Shown: positions 1-8,884, numbered from the stretch's first letter. The stretch is DNA of 64,000 nucleotides from Massilia sp. BJB1822 (GCF_013369485.1 NZ_JABWEB010000003.1:372001-436000), one strand, 5' to 3'. The notes: a model not told the origin generated them from the sequence alone. A program made the numbers and translations.

Positions 1-371
1 TGCAGCGCCGCATCAAGGCCATGGAAGAATCCGGCGTGATCGCCGCCAACACGGCCCTGGTCGATCCGAACCAGGTCGGCAAGTCACTCACCATCCTCAC
101 CGAGGTGTATATCGAGAGCGAGCGGCTGGACTTGCTGGACGCGATCAAGGCGGCCTTCGTGGCCGCGCCCGAAATCCAGCAATGCTATTACGTGACGGGC
201 GACGCCGACTTCGTGCTGGTGATCCTTGTCGCCACCATGGCCGAATACGACGCCCTGACGCGCCGTCTGTTTTTCGGCAATCCGAATGTGAAGCGCTTCC
301 GCACCCTGGTGGCGCTGGACCGCATCAAAACCGGCAGCGCCGTGCCGCTGCCCGGACTGTCCCATTCTTAA
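1..371 (+). CDS. Lrp/AsnC-family transcriptional regulator, C-terminal part
   Basis: The gene enters from the left edge. The frame is open from base 3 (QRRIKAMEESGVI), the end of the winged-helix DNA-binding domain, so the internal ATG at 21 is not the start. The rest is the RAM ligand-binding domain: a beta strand (LTILTEVYIES), an alpha helix (LLDAIKAAFVAAPEI), then 'QQCYYVTGDADFVLVILV', the usual signature of Lrp-type regulators. These proteins bind amino acids and act as dimers or octamers. About 120 of the usual 150-160 residues are present. The effector cannot be read. The neighbour downstream is a secreted protease, but 215 bases and probably a separate promoter lie between. Confidence 0.9.
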   Translation, partial: QRRIKAMEESGVIAANTALVDPNQVGKSLTILTEVYIESERLDLLDAIKAAFVAAPEIQQCYYVTGDADFVLVILVATMAEYDALTRRLFFGNPNVKRFRTLVALDRIKTGSAVPLPGLSHS

Positions 372-585
372 CAAAATCTGCCATCTGTTTAAATTTATAC
401 GCTTTCTTCGGCTAAATTACGCCAAAGAAATCGCAGAATGTTGCGCAAATGCCGAGTTTGGCGAAATTTCAGCATTTCTGGCGAATCAGCGTTTACGGCT
501 ATTCCGCTGCTGTGTGAGGATGTATCGATGAGCTGGCCCGCAAGCCAGTCTCATTCCAAAACAACCAACCTCACGGAGACAAAGC

Positions 586-1650
586 ATGAACTTGAATCAG
601 CGCCTCAAGCTTGGCGGTTCGGTCTTTGCAGTTGCTCTTTGCTTCAGCGCCAGCGCGGCCGCCAGCGGCCTGGTCGCCAGCGTCAGCCTGGAAAAGAAAG
701 CCCTCGGCACGGGGGATGATGTGGTGGTGCGCGTGACCATGTTTAACAGCGGCGACACAGCCGAGAAAATCCTGCGCTGGCACACGCCTTTCGGCGCCAT
801 CGAACAATCGCTGTTCGAGATCACGCGCGACGGCGTGAAAGTGCCGTATGAAGGAAAGCTGGTGAAGCGCCCCGCGCCCACCGCCACCGATTATCTGGTG
901 ATCGAGCCGGGCAAGGCTTACACCGCCACGGTGGAACTCTCCCACCTCTATGATATGAGCGTGACGGGCGACTACTCGATCCGCTTCCAGAGCAAGACGG
1001 CTGCTCCGGTGCGCACCGAAAAAGGCGAGCGCGCCGCCGATGAAAAAACCTCCGGCCTGCTGCAATCGGAAGCCGTCACGGTCTGGATCGAAGGCGATGC
1101 CAGCCCGGCGCAGAAAGCGGCCGAACAGGAAGCCGCGCTGGCCGGTAGCCTGACCTTCACCCAGTGCAGCACCTCGCAGCAGACCCAGATCAAGGCCGCC
1201 TATACGGCAGCGAAAAACATGGCGGCCGGTGGCGTGAGCTATCTGGCAGGCACGCCGGGCCAGCGCTATACCAAATGGTTCGGCGCCTACAACGCCAGCC
1301 GCTTCAATACGGTGAAAACCCACTTCAACGCCATCAAGGATGCGTTCGCCAACAAGGCGGTGGTGGTCGATTGCGGCTGCAAGGAAAGCTATTACGCTTA
1401 TGTGTATCCGAACCAGCCTTACAAGATCTATGTCTGCAACGCCTTCTGGCCGGCGCCAACCACGGGTACCGACTCCAAAGGCGGCACCCTGGTGCATGAG
1501 ATGAGCCACTTCACCGTGGTGGCAGGCACCGATGACTGGGCCTATGGCCAGTCGGCGGCGGCCAGCCTGGCCATCAGCAATCCTTCCCAGGCCATCGACA
1601 ACGCCGATTCGCACGAATACTTCGGCGAGAACACCCCATCCCTGCCATAA
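586..1650 (+). CDS. Secreted M35-family (deuterolysin/peptidyl-Lys type) metalloendopeptidase
   Basis: A 354-residue secreted zinc protease. Residues 1-26 form a signal peptide ending near ASAAASG. Residues about 28-150 are a beta-sandwich N-terminal domain (LVASVSLEKKALGTGDDVVV). The catalytic domain follows, with H304-E305-M-S-H308 and the second motif G314-T-D-D317-W-A-Y-G, which fits the GTxDxxYG aspzincin signature of peptidyl-Lys endopeptidases; D317 would be the third zinc ligand. Several cysteines (CGC, CNAFW) probably form disulfides. The start at 586 has a good ribosome site (GGAGA at 574). It sits alone, convergent with a protein resembling its own N-terminal domain. Lysine specificity is inferred from the family. 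Confidence 0.9.
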   Translation: MNLNQRLKLGGSVFAVALCFSASAAASGLVASVSLEKKALGTGDDVVVRVTMFNSGDTAEKILRWHTPFGAIEQSLFEITRDGVKVPYEGKLVKRPAPTATDYLVIEPGKAYTATVELSHLYDMSVTGDYSIRFQSKTAAPVRTEKGERAADEKTSGLLQSEAVTVWIEGDASPAQKAAEQEAALAGSLTFTQCSTSQQTQIKAAYTAAKNMAAGGVSYLAGTPGQRYTKWFGAYNASRFNTVKTHFNAIKDAFANKAVVVDCGCKESYYAYVYPNQPYKIYVCNAFWPAPTTGTDSKGGTLVHEMSHFTVVAGTDDWAYGQSAAASLAISNPSQAIDNADSHEYFGENTPSLP

Positions 1651-1693
1651 GTCAGCACCTGGCCATCCCCTGCATCCCGCAGGCCGGATGGCC

Positions 1694-2200
1694 TTATTTG
1701 CCGCCGTAGGTGAACAGCAGCGGCGCGGAGGTCAGCGTCAAGGCTTTGGCCATGTCCGGCTCCTCCTTCATATCGGCCCAATACAGGCCTTCATAGGCGA
1801 TCTGGTAGACGCGCTTGCCCGCCTTGAAACTGTAATTATTGCTGATGTCGATGCTGTTCTGCTGCTCGGCGCCCGGCTTCAGCTCCATGAAATCGGCAGC
1901 CTTCAGCGGACCGCGCTTGATCATGATGCCTTCATAGCCCAGCTTTTCGCCGCTATCGGCATCGCGCACATCGAACAGGCGGCCGGGCGGATCTTTATCC
2001 ACGGCCAGGGTGCGCGGCACATAGACGGTGCGCGTCCCTTCGTTTTTCAGGACCACGCCAACCCGTACCCGGCCCTGCTCCGTCTGTACCGCCAGAGTCA
2101 GCTTCACATCGCTCATGGTCTTCTCTTTCGCCGCCTGGGCGCCGGGAACAAGCAGAACAACAGCCGCCGCAGCCGCCATCACATTAATCAAACGCTTCAA
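1694..2200 (-). CDS. Small secreted protein resembling the N-terminal domain of the neighbouring M35 protease
   Basis: About 168 residues. The best start is TTG at 2200, preceded by GGAGGG at 6 bases; the frame is open further upstream but has no ribosome site there. Residues 1-23 (KRLINVMAAAAAVVLL...GAQA) are a signal peptide. The mature part is a beta-rich domain that can be aligned by eye with residues 30-150 of the protease at 586-1650: both have an 'Fxxxxx...YEG' strand, then 'IKRGP/VKRPAP', 'DFMELKPG/DYLVIEPG' and 'YQIAYEG/YSIRFQ'. It has no HExxH and no catalytic domain. It could be a stand-alone inhibitor or chaperone of the protease, or simply a related domain. The function is inferred only from similarity and position. 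Confidence 0.7.
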   Translation of the reverse strand: MKRLINVMAAAAAVVLLVPGAQAAKEKTMSDVKLTLAVQTEQGRVRVGVVLKNEGTRTVYVPRTLAVDKDPPGRLFDVRDADSGEKLGYEGIMIKRGPLKAADFMELKPGAEQQNSIDISNNYSFKAGKRVYQIAYEGLYWADMKEEPDMAKALTLTSAPLLFTYGGK

Positions 2201-2285
2201 AATGCCCTCCTTCGCTGTGGATCGCAAACCGCAGCCTAGACGACGGCTGAACGCGCCGTCGGTGCGCAAGCGAACAATCAGCGGC

Positions 2286-2948
2286 TCAGCTCGTCTTTTC
2301 CACTTTCAGCCCGGCCGCCAGCCAGTCGGGATAGCCGCTCTCCAGGCAGCGCGCTTTCAGACCGCTGACGCGCAGCATGGTCACGGCATCGCGCGACAGC
2401 ACGCAATACGGGCCGCGGCAATACGCCACGATCTGCTGCCCCTGCGGCAACTCGCCTAAGCGGCCCTGCAATTCTTCCAGCGGGATATTCAGGGCGCCGG
2501 GCAGATGGCCCAGGGCATATTCATGTTCGGGGCGCACATCGAGCAGGGTCACGCCGCCATCGGCCAGGCGCAGCAGCAATTCCTCGCGGGAAATGCCATG
2601 CAGGCGGCTGGGCTGGGCGAAGCTGTCCACCACCACCTGACGCAGCTCGGCACGCTTGAACTCGGCGAATTGCTGCAAGCCGCCCAGCAGGGCCATCACC
2701 GGCCCACTACCCAGGCGATAGAGAATGCGCTTGCCGTCGCGCCGGGTATCGACAAAGCCGGCCCGCTTCAAATTCTGCAAATGCTGGGAGGCGTTCGCCA
2801 GCGACAGGCCCGCCAGTTCGGCCAGTCTTTCGACCGGCCGCTCCTCTTCCGAGATATGGCAAAGCAAGGCAACGCGGTGCGCATGACCCAGCGTGCGGGC
2901 CAGCTCGGCGATTTCGACGAGGATTTGGGGTTGGATAGAGTCGCTCAT
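2286..2948 (-). CDS. ArsR-family transcriptional regulator fused to a rhodanese domain
   Basis: A 220-residue two-domain regulator. Residues about 10-95 are an ArsR winged helix (LARTLGHAHRVALLCHIS...VERLAELAGLSLANASQHLQNLKRAGFV). Residues about 115-215 are a rhodanese domain with the active loop C177-R-G-P-Y-C182. The ATG at 2948 is preferred; a GTG two codons upstream is possible. There is no clear Shine-Dalgarno sequence. No ArsR metal motif (ELCVCDL) is present, so the signal is more likely a sulfur or redox species sensed by the rhodanese cysteine; that is inference. It is divergent from a DUF2938 membrane protein whose promoter overlaps this start codon, which suggests direct mutual control. 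Confidence 0.88.
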   Translation of the reverse strand: MSDSIQPQILVEIAELARTLGHAHRVALLCHISEEERPVERLAELAGLSLANASQHLQNLKRAGFVDTRRDGKRILYRLGSGPVMALLGGLQQFAEFKRAELRQVVVDSFAQPSRLHGISREELLLRLADGGVTLLDVRPEHEYALGHLPGALNIPLEELQGRLGELPQGQQIVAYCRGPYCVLSRDAVTMLRVSGLKARCLESGYPDWLAAGLKVEKTS

Positions 2949-3000
2949 TGACACGATAGTAGCATTGCTCTATTCTTTAATCAATCAATTAGTTTATTGA
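2948..3000 (+). promoter_or_regulatory. Sigma-70 promoter and candidate ArsR operator for the DUF2938 gene
   Basis: TTGACA at 2948-2953, a 17-base spacer, then TATTCT at 2971-2976: a near-consensus promoter reading right. Directly downstream lies an interrupted palindrome, TCAAT at 2981-2985 and ATTGA at 2996-3000, in an AT-rich stretch, where a bound ArsR protein would block transcription. The -35 box lies inside the start region of the divergent regulator. Confidence 0.6.
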
Positions 3001-3024
3001 ATGATGTTTTAAAGGAATGAGAGA

Positions 3025-3525
3025 ATGAATGAAGTTTTAGAGGTGAGCCAGCGCGCGCTGCTGATCGGCGTCGGCGCAACGATGGTGCAAGACCTGTGGT
3101 CGGAGCTGCTTAAACGCATACTTGGCGTCATGCCATTGAACTGGGCCATGGTGGGCCGCTGGGTCGGCCATTTCCCGCGCGGCCGATTCGCGCATGAGAA
3201 CATCGCCAAGGCGGAAGCGGTTCCGGGCGAACGCCCATTGGGCTGGCTGACCCACTACGCCATCGGCATCGTCTTTGCCGCCATGCTGCTGGGTCTGGTC
3301 GGCCTGGACTGGGCGCGCCAGCCGACTCCGCTGCCTGCCATCGTGGTGGGCGTCGCCACTATTCTGGCGCCCTTCCTTGTCATGCAGCCAGCCTTCGGCA
3401 TGGGCATCGCCGCATCGCGCACGCCGGCACCGGCCATGGCCCGCCTGCGCAGCCTTCTGACCCATACCGTGTTCGGCATCGGCCTGTATCTGGCCGCCCT
3501 GTTGACGGCCCGTCTGCTGCCTTAA
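3025..3525 (+). CDS. DUF2938-family integral membrane protein
   Basis: A 166-residue membrane protein with about four transmembrane segments: residues 8-25, 78-97 (THYAIGIVFAAMLLGLVGL), 103-125 (LPAIVVGVATILAPFLVMQPAFGMG) and 145-164. It matches DUF2938 over its length (DLWSELLKRILGVMPLNWAMVGRW, then the HFPRGRF loop). The family has no established function. AAAGGA at 3012 serves as ribosome site. It is divergent from an ArsR-rhodanese regulator that probably represses it, which hints at a role in handling a toxic or sulfur compound (inference). Its stop shares the bases TTAA with the stop of the convergent cation exporter. Confidence 0.85.
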   Translation: MNEVLEVSQRALLIGVGATMVQDLWSELLKRILGVMPLNWAMVGRWVGHFPRGRFAHENIAKAEAVPGERPLGWLTHYAIGIVFAAMLLGLVGLDWARQPTPLPAIVVGVATILAPFLVMQPAFGMGIAASRTPAPAMARLRSLLTHTVFGIGLYLAALLTARLLP

Positions 3526-4139
3526 GCTTTTGCCAGCTCGCCGCGCGCCTGCCCTACCACGCTGCGCGCGGCGGACAAGCCCAGGCCGGCCATGATGGCT
3601 GCCACCGCGATGTCCGGCCAGCCTTGGCCCGTACCGAATACGCCCGCCGCCGCCAGCATCACCGCGAGATTGCCGATGGCATCGTTGCGGCTGCACAGCC
3701 AGACCGAGCGCATATTCGAATCCCCATCGCGGTAGGCATACAGCAGCACCGCCACCAGCACATTCGCCAGCAGCGCCAGCAGGCCGATACTGCCCATGGT
3801 GGCCGCCTCCGGCACCCCGCCCTGGCTGGCCCGCCATAGGGTCACGCCCAGCACCAGCACGCCATAACCGCCCATGGTCAATCCCTTGACCAGCGCCGCG
3901 CGCGAGCGCCAGACCGGCGCCATGGCCAGCACAAACAGCGACAGGCCGTAATTGCCCGCGTCGCCCAGGAAATCGACGGAATCGGCAAACAGCGACACCG
4001 AAGCTGCCTGCCAGCCGCCGCCCAGCTCCACCAGGAACATCGCCGCGTTCACTACCAAGGCGATCCATAAAATGCGCCGGTAGCGCGGGCTGACCGCCTG
4101 CTTCGGCGCCGAACAGCCGCTATCGCAACATCCTGCCAT
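3522..4139 (-). CDS. Cation diffusion facilitator-type heavy metal exporter
   Basis: A 205-residue inner-membrane protein of the CDF family, which exchange divalent metal for protons. The N-terminus is cysteine-rich (CCDSGC). Transmembrane segment 2 carries the metal-site pattern in FADSVDFLGDAGNYG, and segment 5 has SRNDAIGNLAVM. There are about six hydrophobic segments, and the cytoplasmic C-terminal domain of many CDFs is missing, as in the short exporters linked to MerR regulators. It is divergent from a Cd/Pb-type MerR regulator, with a MerR-style promoter in front, so the substrate is most likely Cd(II), Pb(II) or Zn(II). Substrate is inferred from the regulator. Confidence 0.88.
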   Translation of the reverse strand: MAGCCDSGCSAPKQAVSPRYRRILWIALVVNAAMFLVELGGGWQAASVSLFADSVDFLGDAGNYGLSLFVLAMAPVWRSRAALVKGLTMGGYGVLVLGVTLWRASQGGVPEAATMGSIGLLALLANVLVAVLLYAYRDGDSNMRSVWLCSRNDAIGNLAVMLAAAGVFGTGQGWPDIAVAAIMAGLGLSAARSVVGQARGELAKA

Positions 4140-4169
4140 GATGACTCCTTGTGTATGGGGTATATTGGC

Positions 4170-4200
4170 ATTAGAAACCCTGTAGCGGCTACAGGGTCAA
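4170..4200 (-). promoter_or_regulatory. MerR-type promoter and operator of the metal exporter
   Basis: On the minus strand, -35 TTGACC (4195-4200) and -10 TCTAAT (4170-4175) are separated by 19 bases, the overlong spacer typical of MerR-activated promoters. The spacer holds a perfect 10-1-10 palindrome, ACCCTGTAGC / GCTACAGGGT (4177-4197). The regulator is expected to untwist this DNA on binding metal and so start exporter transcription. Confidence 0.85.
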
Positions 4201-4218
4201 TACCCGAGGCGGGAAATC

Positions 4219-4625
4219 ATGGAGAAAACATTCAAGATCGGCGAGCTGGCCCTGCAAACCGGCTGTGCGGTCGAAACCATCCGCTATTACGAACGCGAAG
4301 GCTTGCTGCCGCCGCCCGCGCGTTCCTCGGCCAATTACCGCCTGTATGACGAAACGCATGCGGAGCGGCTGATGTTCATCCGCCGCTGCCGCTCGCTCGA
4401 TATGGGACTGACGGAAATCCAGCAGCTCCTGGCCCTGCGCGCCACGCCCGACGGTAGCTGCGGCGGCGTCAATGCCTTGCTCGACCGTCATATCGAAGGC
4501 CTGGCCCAGCGCATCGCCGAGCTGGAATCGCTGCGCCGCCAATTGCTGGACCTGCGCAGCCTATGCCACGAAACGCTGACGGCCAAGGAATGCGGCATCC
4601 TGCACGGGATTGCCGCCGGCTCTGC

Positions 4626-4629
<4 letters not shown>
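4219..4629 (+). CDS. MerR-family Cd(II)/Pb(II)-responsive regulator (CadR/PbrR type)
   Basis: A 136-residue MerR regulator. The winged helix-turn-helix is at residues 5-72 (FKIGELALQTGCAVETIRYYE), followed by a long dimerisation helix. Three cysteines that would hold the metal are present: C81 (SCGGVN), C116 (LCHE) and C125 (ECGIL). Their spacing (35 and 9) matches what I recall for PbrR; CadR has a slightly shorter second gap. The start has GAGGCGGG upstream. It should activate the divergent exporter. Its stop overlaps the stop of the following convergent gene by the bases TTAA. Confidence 0.9.
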
Positions 4630-5639
<1,010 letters not shown>

Positions 5640-5729
5640 TCTTTGTTTAGGAAGGATGCCAGTGTGCCGAATTTGTTTATGTGCGATAAGTCAGGTTATC
5701 ATGCATGAACTACTGAGCCAAATTCATCA

Positions 5730-6626
5730 ATGAAAACACCCGACCTCGACGACCTAGCTGCCTTCGCCTGCGTCGCCAAACACCGCAGCTTCCGCAAGGC
5801 GGCGCAGGAACGCGGCGTCTCCGCCTCGGCCCTGAGCCACGCCATGCGCGCCTTGGAACAGCGCCTCGACCTGCGCCTGCTCAACCGCAGCACGCGCAGC
5901 GTCACGCCAACCGCCGCCGGCGAACGCCTGCTGGCACGGCTGGCACCCGCCCTGGACGAAATCCATGCCGGCCTCGACGACATCAACGCCCTGCGCGACA
6001 CCCCCAGCGGCAGCCTGCGCCTGAACGTGCCGCGCTCCGTCGCCGCCCTGCTGCTGACGCCCCTGTTTGCGCGCTTCCATCAAGCCTTTCCCGATGTCCG
6101 GCTGGAAGTGGTGACGGACGACCGCCTGGTCGACATCGTGCGCGACGGCTTCGATGCGGGCGTGCGCTATGGCGAAAGCCTGGCCCAGGACATGGTGGCC
6201 ATCCCCCTGCGTCCCCTGCCCCGGATGAATGTGGTCGCAGCCCCTGCTTATGCCGAACGCCACGGCCTGCCGCGCACGCCCGGCGAGCTGAAGCATCACG
6301 CCTGCATCGGCCGCCGCTTTCCCAGCGGCGCGGTGTACGCCTGGGAATTCGCCCAGGGCGGCGAAAAGCTCAGCGTGGCGGTGGACGGCCCGCTGCTGCT
6401 CGACGATGAGGATCTGATGGTGAGCGCGGCACTCGACGGCGTCGGCCTGGCCTATGTCTACGAAGGCCGCGTGGCCCAAGCCGTGGCCGAAGGCCGTCTG
6501 CTGCGCGCGCTGGAAGAATGGCATCCGCCATTGGAAAGTCTCTTCCTCTACTACCCCAGCGGACGGCGCCAGCCTGCACCGCTGCGCGCCTTTATCGACC
6601 TGCTGCGGCAGATGGGGCGAGCCTAA
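5730..6626 (+). CDS. LysR-family transcriptional regulator
   Basis: A 298-residue LysR regulator. The winged helix is at residues 5-65 (LDDLAAFACVAKHRSFRKAAQERGVSASALSHAM is split across it), followed by the effector-binding domain (residues 92-295, SGSLRLNVPRSVAALLL). The lack of the usual 'LxxFVxVAExGSF' glycine pattern is minor. It lies back to back with the aldo/keto reductase, with 90 bases between, the common arrangement for a LysR regulator and its target. The effector is unknown. Confidence 0.92.
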   Translation: MKTPDLDDLAAFACVAKHRSFRKAAQERGVSASALSHAMRALEQRLDLRLLNRSTRSVTPTAAGERLLARLAPALDEIHAGLDDINALRDTPSGSLRLNVPRSVAALLLTPLFARFHQAFPDVRLEVVTDDRLVDIVRDGFDAGVRYGESLAQDMVAIPLRPLPRMNVVAAPAYAERHGLPRTPGELKHHACIGRRFPSGAVYAWEFAQGGEKLSVAVDGPLLLDDEDLMVSAALDGVGLAYVYEGRVAQAVAEGRLLRALEEWHPPLESLFLYYPSGRRQPAPLRAFIDLLRQMGRA

Positions 6627-6679
6627 GCCAGGTTATGATGGGCGGGTTTTACTTCCTCCAAACCAACTGAAGTAAGTCC

Positions 6680-7954
6680 ATGAAAAAAACACTTCTGCTG
6701 TCGCTGTTTTCCCTTGCCCTGCCGCTGCACGCCGCCGAAAGCTGGCTCCTGAAACTCGACCGCTGGGGCAATCCCTCTTACATGACGCTACATCTGAACG
6801 AGCAGGACGGCCGCCTATCCGGCGCGCTCGATGGCGACAGCCTGCACGGCACCCGCGCGAAAGGCGGCATCAGCTTCACCGTCACCGACAAGCAGGGCAA
6901 TCGCTACGAGTACAAAGGGACCGCCGCCGCCAGCAGCCTGCAAGGCAGCGCCGACATGCCGGACACCAATGACGCCAAAGCCCGCGCCCAGCACGGCTTC
7001 ACCGCGCGGCGCCTGCCGGAGCGCGCCTCCGCCGCCCCGCAGCGCCATGAATTCGTGCCCAAAGAATACGCGAATGAATTCAGCGCCACGCGCCCGCCGG
7101 TATTGACCGTCTGGCCGGGCGATACGGTGCATACCACCACCATCGATTCGGGCGGCGTGGACGAACGCGGCGTGACGCGCGCCCTGTTCGGCAATCCGCA
7201 GACCGGGCCTTTCTTCGTGATGGGCGCGGAGGCCGGCGACACGCTGGCGATCCATCTGCGCCGTCTGCGCCTGAACCGCGACTATGCGGACAGCCTGGAC
7301 AGCATTGTCGGCCGGGCACAGACCACAGGCTTGGCGGCGCACGCGGCATCGCTCGGCAAACCGGTGCGCTGGACCCTGGACCGCGAAAAAGGCACAGCCA
7401 GTCCACAAGGCGCCAGTGCAGTACTGCGCGGCCTGGCCGTCCCCGTGCGCCCCATGCTGGGCGGGCTGGCCGTGGCGCCGCCGGACGGTCCCGCCATCTC
7501 CACCGGCGACACCGGCCGCTTCGGCGGCAATATGGATTTCAACGAGGTGGTCGAAGGCAATACCGTCTATCTGCCGGTGCAGCAGCCCGGCGCCCTGCTC
7601 TATCTGGGCGATGCGCACGCGCTGCAGGGCGATGGCGAAACCTCGCAGTACGCGCTAGAGACGTCGATGGACGTGGAATTCACGGTGGAACTGATCAAGG
7701 GCAAGGCCGTCGGCATGCCGCGGGTGGAGTCGCCCGCGCAGATCATGGTGCTGGGCCAAGCCGGTTCGCTGGATGATGCCTTGCGCGCGGCAACTGCCGG
7801 CATGACTCAGTGGCTGCAGCAGGATTATGGCCTCAGCCTCTCCGACAGCGCCATCGTCCTTGGCAGCGCCGTGCAGTATTCGGTCGCCAATCTCGCCGGA
7901 CGCAGCGTGGGCGTGGCGGCGAAGATCAATAAATCCCTGCTGCCGCGACGCTAA
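6680..7954 (+). CDS. Secreted acetamidase/formamidase-family protein
   Basis: A 424-residue protein with a signal peptide (MKKTLLLSLFSLALPLHAA). Residues 20-110 form an extra N-terminal beta-rich domain. From about residue 115 the FmdA/AmdA fold follows: VWPGDTVHTTTIDSGGVDERG, then TGPFFVMGAEAGDTLAIHL, GGNMDFNEV and YLGDAHALQGDGE. Family members hydrolyse small amides to ammonia and acid, but exported forms with an added domain are poorly characterised. AAGTAAGTCC precedes the ATG. It is in the same direction as the upstream LysR gene, 53 bases apart. Confidence 0.88.
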   Translation: MKKTLLLSLFSLALPLHAAESWLLKLDRWGNPSYMTLHLNEQDGRLSGALDGDSLHGTRAKGGISFTVTDKQGNRYEYKGTAAASSLQGSADMPDTNDAKARAQHGFTARRLPERASAAPQRHEFVPKEYANEFSATRPPVLTVWPGDTVHTTTIDSGGVDERGVTRALFGNPQTGPFFVMGAEAGDTLAIHLRRLRLNRDYADSLDSIVGRAQTTGLAAHAASLGKPVRWTLDREKGTASPQGASAVLRGLAVPVRPMLGGLAVAPPDGPAISTGDTGRFGGNMDFNEVVEGNTVYLPVQQPGALLYLGDAHALQGDGETSQYALETSMDVEFTVELIKGKAVGMPRVESPAQIMVLGQAGSLDDALRAATAGMTQWLQQDYGLSLSDSAIVLGSAVQYSVANLAGRSVGVAAKINKSLLPRR

Positions 7955-8000
7955 ACAGCACGGCAAGCGCGTAAAATAGCGCCTTTAAAAGGATGGCAAC

Positions 8001-8267
8001 GTGAAAAAAACAGATTTGGCAAAGAACGACGCAAAAAAACTCATGGGTAAGATGGTTGCGCCAGGCGCTTCGGCTTTCGGCAATGCCGGCGCGGCTGCGG
8101 TCGATAAACGCGAACAGCGCAAGCGCGACCAGGCGCTCGGCCTGGTGCCGTTCGCGGTCAAGCTCAATAACGACTTGGTGAAGCGCCTGCAAGCGCTGGC
8201 GACCGAACGTGGACTCGATATGAACACGCTGGTCGCCGAAGTACTGGCAAAAGGACTCGACTCCTGA
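8001..8267 (+). CDS. Small basic protein with a possible ribbon-helix-helix end
   Basis: An 88-residue protein starting with GTG at 8001 behind AAAAGGA. The N-terminal half is lysine-rich and glycine/alanine-rich (KKTDLAKNDAKKLMGK). The C-terminal half, VPFAVKLNNDLVKRLQALA then LDMNTLVAEVLAKGL, has the strand-helix-helix pattern of CopG/Arc repressors. A strong terminator follows 22 bases later, so this is a real short gene. Role unknown; DNA binding is inferred. Confidence 0.75.
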   Translation: MKKTDLAKNDAKKLMGKMVAPGASAFGNAGAAAVDKREQRKRDQALGLVPFAVKLNNDLVKRLQALATERGLDMNTLVAEVLAKGLDS

Positions 8268-8288
8268 GCCAGGCTGGCCGACAAAACG

Positions 8289-8315
8289 AAGCCCGCTTTC
8301 GAGCGGGCTTTTTTG
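8289..8315 (+). terminator. Rho-independent terminator
   Basis: Stem AAGCCCGCT / AGCGGGCTT with a short loop, followed by TTTTTTG. It ends the small-protein gene at 8001-8267; read on the other strand it can also serve infA. Confidence 0.9.
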
Positions 8316-8347
8316 TGCCTCCGATAAGGCAGGCGCTTTAGCGGCCT

Positions 8348-8608
8348 CTAGCGGCGACGAAATGGCGCTGGGCCAGCCGTGTTGCGCTTTTCAAGATGGC
8401 GGAAAACGATACGACCCTTATTCAGGTCATATGGCGACAATTCAACCGTGACTTTGTCGCCGGCGAGAATGCGGATGAAATTCTTCTTCATCCGGCCAGC
8501 CGTATAGGCGATCAGTTTGTGGCCGTTGTCCAGGTCCACGCGAAAGCGCTGGTCTGGCAGGATCTCGACGACCTGTCCACTCATTTCAATCAATTCTTCT
8601 TTAGCCAA
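8348..8608 (-). CDS. infA: Translation initiation factor IF-1 (solitary copy)
   Basis: Starting at TTG 8608 ([11 protein letters not shown]) the protein has 86 residues and the OB-fold of IF-1: [51 protein letters not shown]-1 binds the 30S A site during initiation. The AAAGG at 5 bases upstream supports the TTG, which also gives the family's N-terminus; an in-frame ATG 8 codons further upstream is less likely. The C-terminal tail [11 protein letters not shown] is longer than in E. coli IF-1. The copy is not in a ribosomal-protein operon, as in many betaproteobacteria that carry a second infA. Confidence 0.93.
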   Translation of the reverse strand: MAKEELIEMSGQVVEILPDQRFRVDLDNGHKLIAYTAGRMKKNFIRILAGDKVTVELSPYDLNKGRIVFRHLEKRNTAGPAPFRRR

Positions 8609-8702
8609 AGTGGCCTTTCCATGCGGTTGCAAGGTGAACGCAGCGTGTCAAGCTGCGATGGTGGCAGACGGACAGCGGAAATCCGTGCCGTCTGGAGGAT
8701 GG

Positions 8703-8727
8703 AAAAAAGCCCGCACTGGGCGGGCTT
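8703..8727 (-). terminator. Rho-independent terminator of the small RNA
   Basis: On the minus strand, stem AAGCCCGC / GCGGGCTT with a five-base loop, followed by TTTTTT (8703-8708). No protein gene on that strand ends here, which points to an RNA gene upstream of it. Confidence 0.85.
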
Positions 8728-8878
8728 CGTTTCAATGTAATGCCAATGCTTTAATCTCGGCCCCAGCCCGCGCTATCTGCGCGGTGCGGAGCTGTTCGCC
8801 CTTGCTATCTGCAAGGTGCCAACCTGTGACCAACGTATTTGGTGCTACAGCGGTGAAGTACTCGAGAACTTCACGACG
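8704..8878 (-). ncRNA. Candidate structured small RNA with twin AGAUA-loop hairpins
   Basis: A stretch of about 175 bases bounded by a promoter and a strong terminator, with no protein gene. Read on the minus strand it folds into a row of hairpins: GUGAAGU/ACUUCAC; then CUGU..ACCAA/UUGGU..ACAG; then CCUUGC-AGAUA-GCAAGG; then CCGCGC-AGAUA-GCGCGG; then the terminator. The last two are related copies 32 bases apart (8798-8827 and 8766-8795) that differ in the stem at paired positions, so both keep pairing. A 51-codon open frame (8732-8887) exists but has no ATG, GTG or TTG near its beginning, and the repeat spacing is not a multiple of three. I do not recognise a known family; a 6S-like RNA was considered and is not supported. 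Confidence 0.6.
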
Positions 8879-8884
8879 GGACGA

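Noticed and set aside
371..585. Regulatory element with repeated TTTGGCG / CGCCAAA pieces between the Lrp-type gene and the protease
   Set aside because: The repeats are short and imperfect and I could not define a site; nothing else is seen in the gap apart from the protease ribosome site.
571..1614. A 347-codon open frame opposite the M35 protease
   Set aside because: Histidine/glycine/arginine-rich shadow with no recognisable domain.
8704..8878. 6S RNA as identity of the small RNA
   Set aside because: A 6-base closing pair (CTTCGT/ACGAAG) exists, but the molecule folds as a row of separate hairpins, not the one long bulged rod of 6S, and the usual neighbour gene is absent.
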